10,020 nt of DNA, from positions 1-10,020 of the forward strand of contig JAFDKD010000077.1 of assembly GCA_019307165.1 (NCBI GenBank). The letters run 5' to 3'. Within the stretch, counting starts at the first letter, position 1, and the number at the start of each line of letters is the position of its first letter. Source of the stretch: Deltaproteobacteria bacterium (GTDB lineage: Bacteria > Desulfobacterota > DSM-4660 > Desulfatiglandales > Desulfatiglandaceae). Positions 4,695 to 10,020 of this stretch are shown piece after piece. The position numbers and the translations under genes are program-made. A model generated the notes under the pieces. It worked only from the letters and a program-made list of their open reading frames with translations. It ran no database searches and had not been told where the DNA came from.

Positions 4695-6134
4695 TCAATA
4701 GGGGTTTTTCCGTTTTCTGGACGGCAGTATGCCTATCGACTCTCTATATTTTGCTACCGTTCGCCTTGCGACGTTGATATTGACCTTCTTCAAGATCTCC
4801 ACAAGGTCCTCGTCGCTGTAAGGCTTTGCCTTATTCTCCGTTTTAACGATCGTGCGGATATGCTCCTTGACACTTTCGGAAGCGACATCGTCTCCGTCGA
4901 GGCTCTTGATGGCGCTGTTAAAAAAGAACTTCAATTCGAACACGCCCTGCGGCGTATGAACGTACTTGTTTGTCGTGACCCGGCTGACCGTTGATTCGTG
5001 CATCTCAATTTCCTCTGCCACATCGCGAAGCACAAGAGGTTTGAGGTGCGTAATCCCCTGATCCAGAAAATCTCGCTGGAACTTGATGATGCTCTCCGTG
5101 ACACGGTAAATGGTCCGCTGACGCTGATGAATGCTCTTGATCAACCAGGCGGCGGCCCTCAGCTTCTCCTGAACATATGCCCGGGTATTCTCGGGAACCG
5201 TAGTCTTGTTTGACAGGATTTCCCTGTAATAAGAATTGATCCTGAGTTTAGGAAGCCCGTCTTCGTTCAGGAGAATCTCGTAATCGTCCCCCACCCGGAT
5301 CACATAGATATCGGGGGTAATGTAGATGGTCTCCTCATCCGAATACAGCCTGCCCGGTTTCGGTTCCAGGCCCTGAAGCACGGTAACGGCATCCAGCACC
5401 TCCTGAACGGGTATCGAAAGCGCCCTGGCGATCGTATCGTATCGGCGGCCCTCGAGATCTTTCAGGTGATCCCGGACAAGCGTTTCAACCAGCGTTCCCT
5501 CAAGCTCGTAGAAAGCCGCCTGAATGAGCAGAGACTCCCGGGCATCCCGTGCCGCTACCCCCACCGGGTCGAATTTCTGAATTACCTTGAGCGTTTCCCC
5601 GATTTTGCCCACAGAATGGCCCGTGCTTTCGGCAAGTTCCTTAAGGGTCAGGCCCAGGTATCCATCCTCATTCAGGTTCCAGATAATGTGAACGGCGATA
5701 TCACGTTCCGCATCTCCCAGATCGCTCATGTTCAACTGCCACATGAGGTGTGTGTAGAGGCTGGTCTTGGTGGCCGTCATACTCTCAAAGGAAGGGATCT
5801 CCCTGTCTTCATAAGGGACCTCGGCCCATCCTGTATTGTATTCGGAAATATAGGTTTCCCAATCCACATCTCCCTGGACCTTATCGCCCACGGTGACTTC
5901 GGGAAGAGCGGGAACATCCTCATCCGAATCGTCCGCGGAAGCTTCCGTGGGGGTATCCGCGTCGTCCTCCTCGTCCGCGCGTTCTTCGAGCATGGGGTTG
6001 GACTCCAACTCCTGGGACAGGGTTTCCTGAAGCTCAAGCCGGGAAAGCTGGAGCAGCTTTATGGCCTGCTGCAACTGCGGCGTCATGATGAGCTGCTGTG
6101 TCAGGCTGAGCGTTTGTTTGAGTTCCAGCGCCAT
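4695..6134 (-). CDS. rpoN: RNA polymerase sigma-54 factor
   Basis: This is a full-length sigma-54 of 479 residues. Region I is Gln/Leu-rich (about 1-50, TQQLIMTPQLQQAIKLLQLS) and is the part that contacts activators. An acidic region II follows (52-75). The core-binding domain is about 110-310. A helix-turn-helix lies at 368-389 (LRDVAEEIEMHESTVSRVTT). The RpoN box ARRTVAKYRE at 456-465 recognises the -24 promoter element. It directs core polymerase to -24/-12 promoters that need AAA+ activators. The start ATG 6134 lacks a clear Shine-Dalgarno; the leader instead carries a GC-rich hairpin at 6165-6196, so translation may be weak or coupled to lptB. lptB lies 82 bases upstream, as in most Proteobacteria. 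Confidence 0.98.
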   Translation of the reverse strand: MALELKQTLSLTQQLIMTPQLQQAIKLLQLSRLELQETLSQELESNPMLEERADEEDDADTPTEASADDSDEDVPALPEVTVGDKVQGDVDWETYISEYNTGWAEVPYEDREIPSFESMTATKTSLYTHLMWQLNMSDLGDAERDIAVHIIWNLNEDGYLGLTLKELAESTGHSVGKIGETLKVIQKFDPVGVAARDARESLLIQAAFYELEGTLVETLVRDHLKDLEGRRYDTIARALSIPVQEVLDAVTVLQGLEPKPGRLYSDEETIYITPDIYVIRVGDDYEILLNEDGLPKLRINSYYREILSNKTTVPENTRAYVQEKLRAAAWLIKSIHQRQRTIYRVTESIIKFQRDFLDQGITHLKPLVLRDVAEEIEMHESTVSRVTTNKYVHTPQGVFELKFFFNSAIKSLDGDDVASESVKEHIRTIVKTENKAKPYSDEDLVEILKKVNINVARRTVAKYRESIGILPSRKRKNPY

Positions 6135-6164
6135 AGTTCGTCGAATATAACCGGTGATCAGGCC

Positions 6165-6196
6165 CCGGCCCCTTTCGTAGCGGGTTACAGGGCCGG
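6165..6196 (-). promoter_or_regulatory. GC-rich hairpin in the lptB-rpoN gap (rpoN leader)
   Basis: CCGGCCC (6165-6171) pairs exactly with GGGCCGG (6190-6196) across an 18-base loop. No T-run follows, so it is not an obvious terminator. It lies 30 bases upstream of an rpoN start with no clear ribosome binding site. It could stabilise mRNA ends or modulate rpoN translation; function is not shown. Confidence 0.35.
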
Positions 6197-6216
6197 AAAT
6201 CCTTCCTCCATATTAA

Positions 6217-6951
6217 TTACATATTGAAATTTTCTCCCAAGTAGACACGCCGCGCTATCTCGCTTGAAACGATGACCTCGGGAGGACCCTGCTCGATAAT
6301 CTTCCCTTCACTGATAATATAGGCCCGATCGCACACATTGAGCGTTTCCCGCACATTGTGATCGGATATGATAATGCCCAGTCCCCGTTGCTTCAGGTGT
6401 CGAATGATCTCCTGGATATCGTTTACCGCCAGCGGATCTATACCGGCGAAGGGCTCGTCCAGGAGCATGAAGCGGGGATCGGTCACCAGGGCCCGCGTGA
6501 TCTCCAGCCGCCGTCGCTCACCGCCTGAAAGCGATGAGGCCTTTTGCTTGCCCAGATGGGAAATATTCAATTCCGCAAGAAGGATCTGAAGCCTTTCCCG
6601 CCTTTCCCGCCTGCCGATATTCAGGGTTTCCAGGATGGCGAGCAGGTTTTCCTCCACCGTCAATTTGCGAAAGACCGATGCTTCCTGCGCCAGATAGTTG
6701 ATTCCTTTCCTGGCACGCATGTACATGGGGTCTGAAGTGATATCCAGACCGTCCAGCCATACGTTGCCTTCATCGGGCCTCGTAAGCCCGACCATCATGT
6801 AGAATGTTGTCGTCTTTCCCGCCCCGTTGGGGCCGAGAAGTCCGACGATCTCCTTGCGTTCGACCCGGATACCGATACGGTTGACCACGGGCTTTCCGCC
6901 GTAGCGCTTGACCAGGTCTTCGCATTGAAATGCCTCCATGGGCGCGGTCAC
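6217..6951 (-). CDS. lptB: LptB, ATPase of the LPS export ABC transporter
   Basis: This 244-residue cytoplasmic ABC ATPase works with LptF and LptG to extract LPS from the inner membrane and push it along the Lpt bridge. Walker A is at about 40-48 (GPNGAGKTT). The Q-loop is YLAQEASVF (87-94) and the signature is LSGGERRRLE (141-150). Walker B is FMLLDEP (161-167) with FAGIDP following, and the switch His is H198 (SDHNVRET). The QEASVF and GGERRR-EI patterns separate LptB from LivG/LivF-type ATPases. The start taken is GTG 6951, which overlaps the lptA stop in a GTGA and has AAAGGGG upstream; ATG 6939 is the alternative. lptF and lptG are not in the window. rpoN follows after 82 bases. Confidence 0.97.
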   Translation of the reverse strand: MTAPMEAFQCEDLVKRYGGKPVVNRIGIRVERKEIVGLLGPNGAGKTTTFYMMVGLTRPDEGNVWLDGLDITSDPMYMRARKGINYLAQEASVFRKLTVEENLLAILETLNIGRRERRERLQILLAELNISHLGKQKASSLSGGERRRLEITRALVTDPRFMLLDEPFAGIDPLAVNDIQEIIRHLKQRGLGIIISDHNVRETLNVCDRAYIISEGKIIEQGPPEVIVSSEIARRVYLGENFNM

Positions 6952-7502
6952 AGGGGCTTCCCCTTTTCTCCACCCTGAAAAATGACCGCCTTCACCTTGC
7001 TGCCCTCGTTGCTTTCAACGATGCTTCTGTTCTCTTTCAAGAGAATCGTGATGCGGTCGCCCTCGATAAAATCTTTCCCTTGCTTGACCACCGGCCTTCC
7101 GGTCAGGACGACTTTTTCCTCTATCTGGTAATAGACGGCCTCATCCGCCGTGGCCATGCCGCCCTGGGCCCGCTTTATGCTGACGCCGCCTTTTGCAACA
7201 ATCCTGTTGATTTGGGTTCGGGTGTTTTCGGCATCCCCTTCCTCTGAAACGCTTTCGTAATAAACCACCATTTCCCGGCAGTCCATCACGAATTCGTCTT
7301 TTTTCGCGCTCACATCGCCGCGAAACACCACCGTTTTGGAGGCGTCATTGACTTCAAGGGTGTTGGACTGAATCGTAATAGGGCTCGATCCGCCTTTTTG
7401 AAATTGGTCCTTCAAGGATTGCGCCGCGGGCCGGCCCGGCGCCAGCATCATCGCCGCAACCACCCAAATAAAAATGAACGATCGGCACTTCACCGGTGTC
7501 AT
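6948..7502 (-). CDS. lptA: LptA, periplasmic LPS-bridge protein
   Basis: This 184-residue protein has a Sec signal peptide (hydrophobic FIFIWVVAAMMLAP, about 9-22, with likely cleavage after the Ala-Gln at 27-28). A single LptA/OstA beta-jellyroll domain follows (about 40-160). The typical pattern ITIQSNTLEVNDASKTVVF then FRGDV opens the domain, and the repeats KGGVSIKR and VVLTGRPVV correspond to successive strands. The family bridges LptC in the inner membrane to LptD at the outer membrane. The start ATG 7502 overlaps the lptC stop as ATGA; a longer frame to 7724 lies wholly inside lptC and has no signal peptide. Its own stop overlaps lptB as GTGA. The C-terminal tail (about 160-184) is charged and variable. 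Confidence 0.93.
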   Translation of the reverse strand: MTPVKCRSFIFIWVVAAMMLAPGRPAAQSLKDQFQKGGSSPITIQSNTLEVNDASKTVVFRGDVSAKKDEFVMDCREMVVYYESVSEEGDAENTRTQINRIVAKGGVSIKRAQGGMATADEAVYYQIEEKVVLTGRPVVKQGKDFIEGDRITILLKENRSIVESNEGSKVKAVIFQGGEKGKPL

Positions 7503-8071
7503 TGCTCCCAAGCCTCCTGCTTCAATGTACTGGTCACGTCCGAAAGGATCTCCACCCTTTCCTCGTTCAGATCCGCAAAGAGGCCCTTTCCCCTCACGGA
7601 AAACAGAGGGCCGGTGATTTCTACAACATCGTCGGTGCGGGCCTGTCTCGTTTTCTCGTTGATATGCAGGCGCTCGGTCGAGAACCGGTACCCGCCTTGC
7701 GATCGCCCCACCAGGTCTCCCCACAGTTTGATATCGCCGCTATCCCTGGAATACTCGCCTCGGTTGCCCTTCATTTCAACCCATTGTTCCGATTCAGGTT
7801 CCACACGCAATTTGAAGTCCCGGAAGACCATGGAATTCCGGTCGCTGGAGAAACTCACCTCTTCGGCATCCAGGATCCACTTCATTCCTTCGTCCGCGTC
7901 ATCGTGGGTGTAGTGGATATCCTTCAACTTCAGGCCTTCACCTGCCTCAACCCCGTCCATATCGGGTTCGTGGAGGCCATTGTCCCCGGACTGAATGAGA
8001 TAAAACGCCACCACTCCGACAAGGGCTGCCATAACAAGCGGCGGCCAATGTCTTTTAAAAAGGCTTATCAT
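7499..8071 (-). CDS. lptC: LptC, inner-membrane anchored LPS export protein
   Basis: This is a 190-residue bitopic protein. A single N-terminal membrane helix (about 10-26, PPLVMAALVGVVAFYLI) is followed by a periplasmic LptC/YrbK beta-jellyroll. Visible pattern elements include LKLKDIHYTHDD (47-58) and the strand series FRDFKLRV, GDIKLWGDLVG, and DDVVEITGPLFSVRGKGL. It receives LPS from LptB2FG and passes it to LptA. Identity rests on the fold pattern plus position between kdsC and lptA, since LptC is weakly conserved. The ATG at 8071 has no clear Shine-Dalgarno. A candidate promoter lies directly upstream at 8103-8132, so this gene may head the lptC-lptA-lptB transcript. Its stop overlaps the lptA start by four bases. 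Confidence 0.92.
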   Translation of the reverse strand: MISLFKRHWPPLVMAALVGVVAFYLIQSGDNGLHEPDMDGVEAGEGLKLKDIHYTHDDADEGMKWILDAEEVSFSSDRNSMVFRDFKLRVEPESEQWVEMKGNRGEYSRDSGDIKLWGDLVGRSQGGYRFSTERLHINEKTRQARTDDVVEITGPLFSVRGKGLFADLNEERVEILSDVTSTLKQEAWEQ

Positions 8072-8102
8072 TGGTCAATGTTTTGAATGGATTTTGGCAT
8101 TT

Positions 8103-8132
8103 ATTATATCAATGGCGAATTTGTTCTGTAAA
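8103..8132 (-). promoter_or_regulatory. Putative sigma-70 promoter for lptC-lptA-lptB-rpoN
   Basis: On the minus strand TTTACA (8132-8127) and a perfect TATAAT (8108-8103) are 18 bases apart. Transcription would begin near 8096, about 25 bases before the lptC ATG. The 87-base kdsC-lptC gap is AT-rich around it. The spacing and -10 box are good; use in vivo is inferred. Confidence 0.5.
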
Positions 8133-8158
8133 GGCTATTTTCCCGGAACAACCGGCGC

Positions 8159-8656
8159 CTACAGAGGCCATTTCCCCCGCGCCTTCAAAAGGTACTCGCA
8201 GGCCTCCCGCACCGCCCCGGCGCCCCCCTTGCAACGGGTGACATACACGGCCGCCTGCCGGACCTCTTCTACCGCATCCGCCACCGCCATGGGCACGCCC
8301 GACTCACGAAACATCTCGAGATCGGGCAGATCGTCGCCAAGGCAGGCGATCGATTCTACGGACAGGCCGCGTTTCTCTCTGAATTGACGGCAAAACCGGC
8401 CCTTTTCGCCGACCCCCTGGTACACCTCCCGAATCCCCAGTTCTTCGGCCCGCCTGGAAACCGCCCCCGACGTACGACCGGTGACGATCACCACCTCAAT
8501 GCCCGCCGACATCAACAGCTTCAATCCAAGCCCGTCCTTGACATTAAAGGCCTTCATTTCGCGGCCGTCCTCGTCCAACGTGATACAGCCGTCGGTCATG
8601 ACGCCGTCCACGTCCAGAAAAAGCAATGTGACGCTTGGAGCCGGGTTCGATTTCAT
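8159..8656 (-). CDS. kdsC: 3-deoxy-D-manno-octulosonate-8-phosphate phosphatase
   Basis: This 165-residue cytosolic HAD-superfamily phosphatase removes phosphate from KDO-8-phosphate to give KDO, the step after KdsA. It is of the small, capless KdsC type. Motif I is LFLDVDGVMTDG with nucleophile D15 and acid/base D17. Motif II is VTGRTSG (T59). Motif III/IV is the conserved K85 in GEKG and GDDLPD (107-112), with metal-binding D108 and D109. NVKDGLG (38-44) and the C-terminal TRCKGGAGAVRE (140-151) are also typical; the latter resembles the tail that shapes the tetramer active site. Start ATG 8656 has AAGGGA upstream. It lies 148 bases after kdsA with a possible structured RNA in between. Confidence 0.96.
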   Translation of the reverse strand: MKSNPAPSVTLLFLDVDGVMTDGCITLDEDGREMKAFNVKDGLGLKLLMSAGIEVVIVTGRTSGAVSRRAEELGIREVYQGVGEKGRFCRQFREKRGLSVESIACLGDDLPDLEMFRESGVPMAVADAVEEVRQAAVYVTRCKGGAGAVREACEYLLKARGKWPL

Positions 8657-8691
8657 TCGAATTATCCCTTTGCTCTATTTACAGAACCCGG

Positions 8692-8789
8692 CCTGCCCCG
8701 CACGGCGGGGTTCACAGCTGAGCGGATGTGCGGGAGCCTGGGGAGAAGATACATGATTCTCGCCGCAGGCCCTTTGAAAGCGGGGCGGG
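8692..8789. other. Potential structured RNA element in the kdsA-kdsC gap
   Basis: Three nested stems can form. CCTGCCCCGC (8692-8701) pairs with GCGGGGCGGG (8780-8789), with one G-T pair. GCCTG (8736-8740) pairs with CAGGC (8766-8770). GAGAA (8743-8747) pairs with TTCTC (8757-8761). A local hairpin, CCCCGC (8696-8701) with GCGGGG (8705-8710), competes with the outer stem, so two states are possible. No T-run follows, so a plain terminator is unlikely. I cannot name a known RNA family. It could be a kdsC leader, an mRNA-processing hairpin, or a small RNA on either strand. Confidence 0.3.
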
Positions 8790-8804
8790 AAATACGCTTA
8801 CAGG

Positions 8805-9629
8805 TCAGTTCCAAGATCTTATGAGGCCATATATCTGTTGAAGTCGTTTCAGCAACGGCCTCACCTCGTGGAGGGGCAGTGAATTCGGGCCGTCGCAAAG
8901 GGCGGCCTCGGGTTTAGGGTGAATTTCCAGAAAGACACCGTCTGCTCCGGCGGCCACCGCGGCCATTGACAGGGGGGCCACGAATTCCCGCTGACCGCCC
9001 GAACGATTTCCCTGGCCGCCGGGCAACTGGACGCTATGGGTGGCATCGAATACGACCGGGCAGTCGAAGCCCTTCATGATGGGAATGGACCTCATGTCAA
9101 CCACGAGGTTGTTGTAGCCGAATGTGGCCCCCCGCTCGGTAAGCAGGATGGCGCTGTTTCCCGCGGCCCTGGCTTTCTCCACAACGGCCCCCATCTCCCA
9201 CGGGGAAAGGAATTGCCCCTTTTTCAGGTTCAATGGCAAGCCCGTTTTCGCCGCGGCCGTGATCAGGTCCGTTTGGCGGCAGAGAAACGCCGGGACCTGA
9301 AGCACATCCAATGTGCCGGCCGCCGCGCTCACCTCATCCGTACTGTGGATATCGGACAGCACCGGCAGCCCCGTCTCCGATTTGACTTTCCGCAATATTC
9401 GAAGGCCCCGGTCCCTCCCCGGGCCCCTGAAAGAACTGATTGACGTTCGATTGGCCTTGTCATATGAAGCCTTGAAAATGACGGGCAGATCTAAAGCCTC
9501 AGCGGTGTCCCGTAAAAATCGCGCAACCTCCAGCGTGGTGGCTTCATCCTCAATAACGCACGGGCCCGCGATCACAAAAAAGCGGGAGTTGTCCAGCGTC
9601 AGGTCATGGACTCGTATGGACTCATTCAT
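8805..9629 (-). CDS. kdsA: KDO-8-phosphate synthase (metal-dependent type)
   Basis: This 274-residue cytosolic TIM-barrel enzyme condenses phosphoenolpyruvate with arabinose-5-phosphate to form KDO-8-phosphate for the LPS inner core. FKASYDKANRTS (52-63) and SFRGPG (66-71) are diagnostic and separate it from DAHP synthases. FVIAGPCVIE carries C24, and with H199 (DATHSVQLPGG), E235 (FLEIHP) and D246 (LCDGPN) it makes the metal site of class II enzymes. E. coli-type enzymes have Asn instead of this Cys and need no metal. The barrel is complete. ATG 9629 has no strong ribosome binding site; a nine-codon frame ends in an overlapping ATGA, and a promoter candidate lies about 150 bases upstream. 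pyrG, a common upstream neighbour, is absent; the divergent gene starts there instead. Confidence 0.97.
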   Translation of the reverse strand: MNESIRVHDLTLDNSRFFVIAGPCVIEDEATTLEVARFLRDTAEALDLPVIFKASYDKANRTSISSFRGPGRDRGLRILRKVKSETGLPVLSDIHSTDEVSAAAGTLDVLQVPAFLCRQTDLITAAAKTGLPLNLKKGQFLSPWEMGAVVEKARAAGNSAILLTERGATFGYNNLVVDMRSIPIMKGFDCPVVFDATHSVQLPGGQGNRSGGQREFVAPLSMAAVAAGADGVFLEIHPKPEAALCDGPNSLPLHEVRPLLKRLQQIYGLIRSWN

Positions 9630-9663
9630 GGCTGGTCGGATGTCCCGGTAATCATGGCATCAA

Positions 9664-9693
9664 TCCGGTACGCCTACGCCCCATCATACCGGA
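9664..9693. repeat. Inverted repeat upstream of kdsA (possible operator or leader hairpin)
   Basis: TCCGGTA (9664-9670) is the exact reverse complement of TACCGGA (9687-9693), with 16 bases between. A third copy of the core CCGGTA lies at 9645-9650, nearer the kdsA start. It falls within the predicted kdsA leader. A regulatory role is a guess. Confidence 0.3.
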
Positions 9694-9763
9694 ATTTCAT
9701 TCACCTCAATTGACTCGGAGTCACAATCTGAAGCCCCTCTCCGGGCACTCTCCATGGAATACA

Positions 9764-9792
9764 TTGTTATCGGAAGGCCTGTTGAATGTCAA
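9764..9792 (-). promoter_or_regulatory. Candidate sigma-70 promoter for kdsA
   Basis: On the minus strand a perfect TTGACA (9792-9787) is followed after 17 bases by TAACAA (9769-9764), a weak -10 box. The resulting leader would be about 128 bases. This is the best minus-strand promoter in the 315-base divergent region 9630-9944. The remainder of that region holds the inverted repeat near kdsA, the plus-strand promoter and a T-rich stretch (9870-9880), with no further gene that I can support. Confidence 0.4.
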
Positions 9793-9878
9793 ATTTTCCT
9801 TAAACCAACCCGACTTCCCTAAAGGGCAGCTTCGATGCGGCAAAAAATCGCAAATCAAGAATCAAAACATTTTTTTTC

Positions 9879-9907
9879 TTGTAAGCATTAGATGTTATCC
9901 CTATGAT
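9879..9907 (+). promoter_or_regulatory. Candidate sigma-70 promoter for the right-edge gene
   Basis: TTGTAA (9879-9884) and TATGAT (9902-9907) are separated by 17 bases, with a T-rich tract just upstream. Transcription would begin near 9914, leaving a leader of about 30 bases with GGAGGT at 9930-9935. That is too short for a riboswitch downstream of this start. Confidence 0.42.
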
Positions 9908-9944
9908 GCCATACTGGATATTGCTTAGTGGAGGTGTAGTCATC

Positions 9945-10020
9945 ATGGCCCAGAAACAGACGGCAAAAAGTATTGAGGCGATCAACCGGCGCATCAAACA
10001 GGGAAAGGCGGTGGTCGTCA
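9945..10020 (+). CDS. Probable homocysteine biosynthesis (HcyBio/DUF39) protein, N-terminal 25 codons only
   Basis: ATG 9945 is preceded by a strong GGAGGT nine bases upstream. The 25 visible residues begin MAQKQTAKSIEAINRRI and continue KQGKAVVV. The pattern (K/S)-I-E-x-I-N-x-(R/K)-I-x-x-G-x-A-V-V-V resembles the start of HcyBio domain (DUF39) proteins, which are common in sulfate reducers and methanogens. That family takes part in making homocysteine from aspartate semialdehyde and sulfide, replacing the usual acetyl- or succinyl-homoserine route. The catalytic Cys and any NIL/ferredoxin partner lie beyond the edge, so the call rests on the N-terminus alone. It is divergent from kdsA and is the only plus-strand chromosomal gene seen apart from the integrase. 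Confidence 0.5.
   Translation, partial: MAQKQTAKSIEAINRRIKQGKAVVV

Noticed and set aside
5466..6227. 253-residue plus-strand frame opposite rpoN
   Set aside because: Shadow of rpoN, which is complete and conserved on the other strand.
6592..6610. CCTTTCCCG tandem repeat in lptB
   Set aside because: It simply encodes the Arg-Arg-Glu-rich helix of LptB and needs no other explanation.
7503..7724. Longer LptA frame inside lptC
   Set aside because: It lies wholly within lptC and would bury the signal peptide; the ATGA-coupled ATG 7502 gives a proper exported protein.
8681..8692. ACAGAACCCGGC, identical to the 3' end motif of RNase P RNA
   Set aside because: The upstream part that should hold the RNase P body is kdsC coding sequence, so the match is taken as chance.
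8662..8898. 78-residue minus-strand frame across the kdsA-kdsC gap
   Set aside because: About half of it overlaps kdsA in another frame, there is no ribosome binding site, and the remainder is better explained as structured noncoding sequence.

Overview
The window looks like core chromosome of a Gram-negative, LPS-making bacterium, most likely of the Desulfobacterota (former Deltaproteobacteria). This rests on gene order (kdsA, kdsC, lptC, lptA, lptB, rpoN, hpf, ptsN, a mannose-type PTS EIIA, rimI, gap, tpiA, secG, tRNA-Leu), on protein style, and on a probable homocysteine-biosynthesis (HcyBio/DUF39) gene at the right edge. The taxonomic call is inference. Nearly everything is on the minus strand, so transcription runs from high to low coordinates.

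Right edge (9630-10020): a 315-base divergent intergenic region separates kdsA (minus) from the first 25 codons of a plus-strand gene resembling HcyBio proteins. Candidate sigma-70 promoters face both ways. Next (8805-6217) comes the LPS block. KdsA and KdsC make KDO. LptC, LptA and LptB are parts of the machine that moves finished LPS to the outer membrane. lptC-lptA and lptA-lptB overlap by four bases. The 148 bases between kdsA and kdsC hold a possible nested RNA fold.

Middle (6134-2573): rpoN (sigma-54), hpf (long-form ribosome hibernation factor), ptsN (EIIA-Ntr), an unrecognised short reading frame, a mannose-family EIIA and rimI. The short frame (3453-3620) overlaps the EIIA start by four bases and reads like coding DNA, but has no conventional start near its 5' end. 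It sits where rapZ (and often hprK) would be expected, so it may be the remnant of a deletion.

Left (2481-180): gap, tpiA, secG and tRNA-Leu(GAG), without pgk. tpiA is the main oddity. It is in frame throughout but lacks about 20 residues covering the conserved beta-5 strand and CVGE-type motif of triosephosphate isomerase. secG has a strong-looking promoter whose -35 box lies at the centre of a perfect 14-bp inverted repeat.

Far left (1-170): the C-terminal 55 codons of a tyrosine recombinase, with its catalytic Tyr, run up to the 3' end of tRNA-Leu. This marks the boundary of an integrated element (island or prophage) that extends off the left edge. The tRNA's apparent intrinsic terminator lies inside the last codons of the integrase.

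I see no CRISPR array, insertion sequence or defence system. The best leads are the element boundary, the internally deleted TPI and the orphan frame before EIIA.
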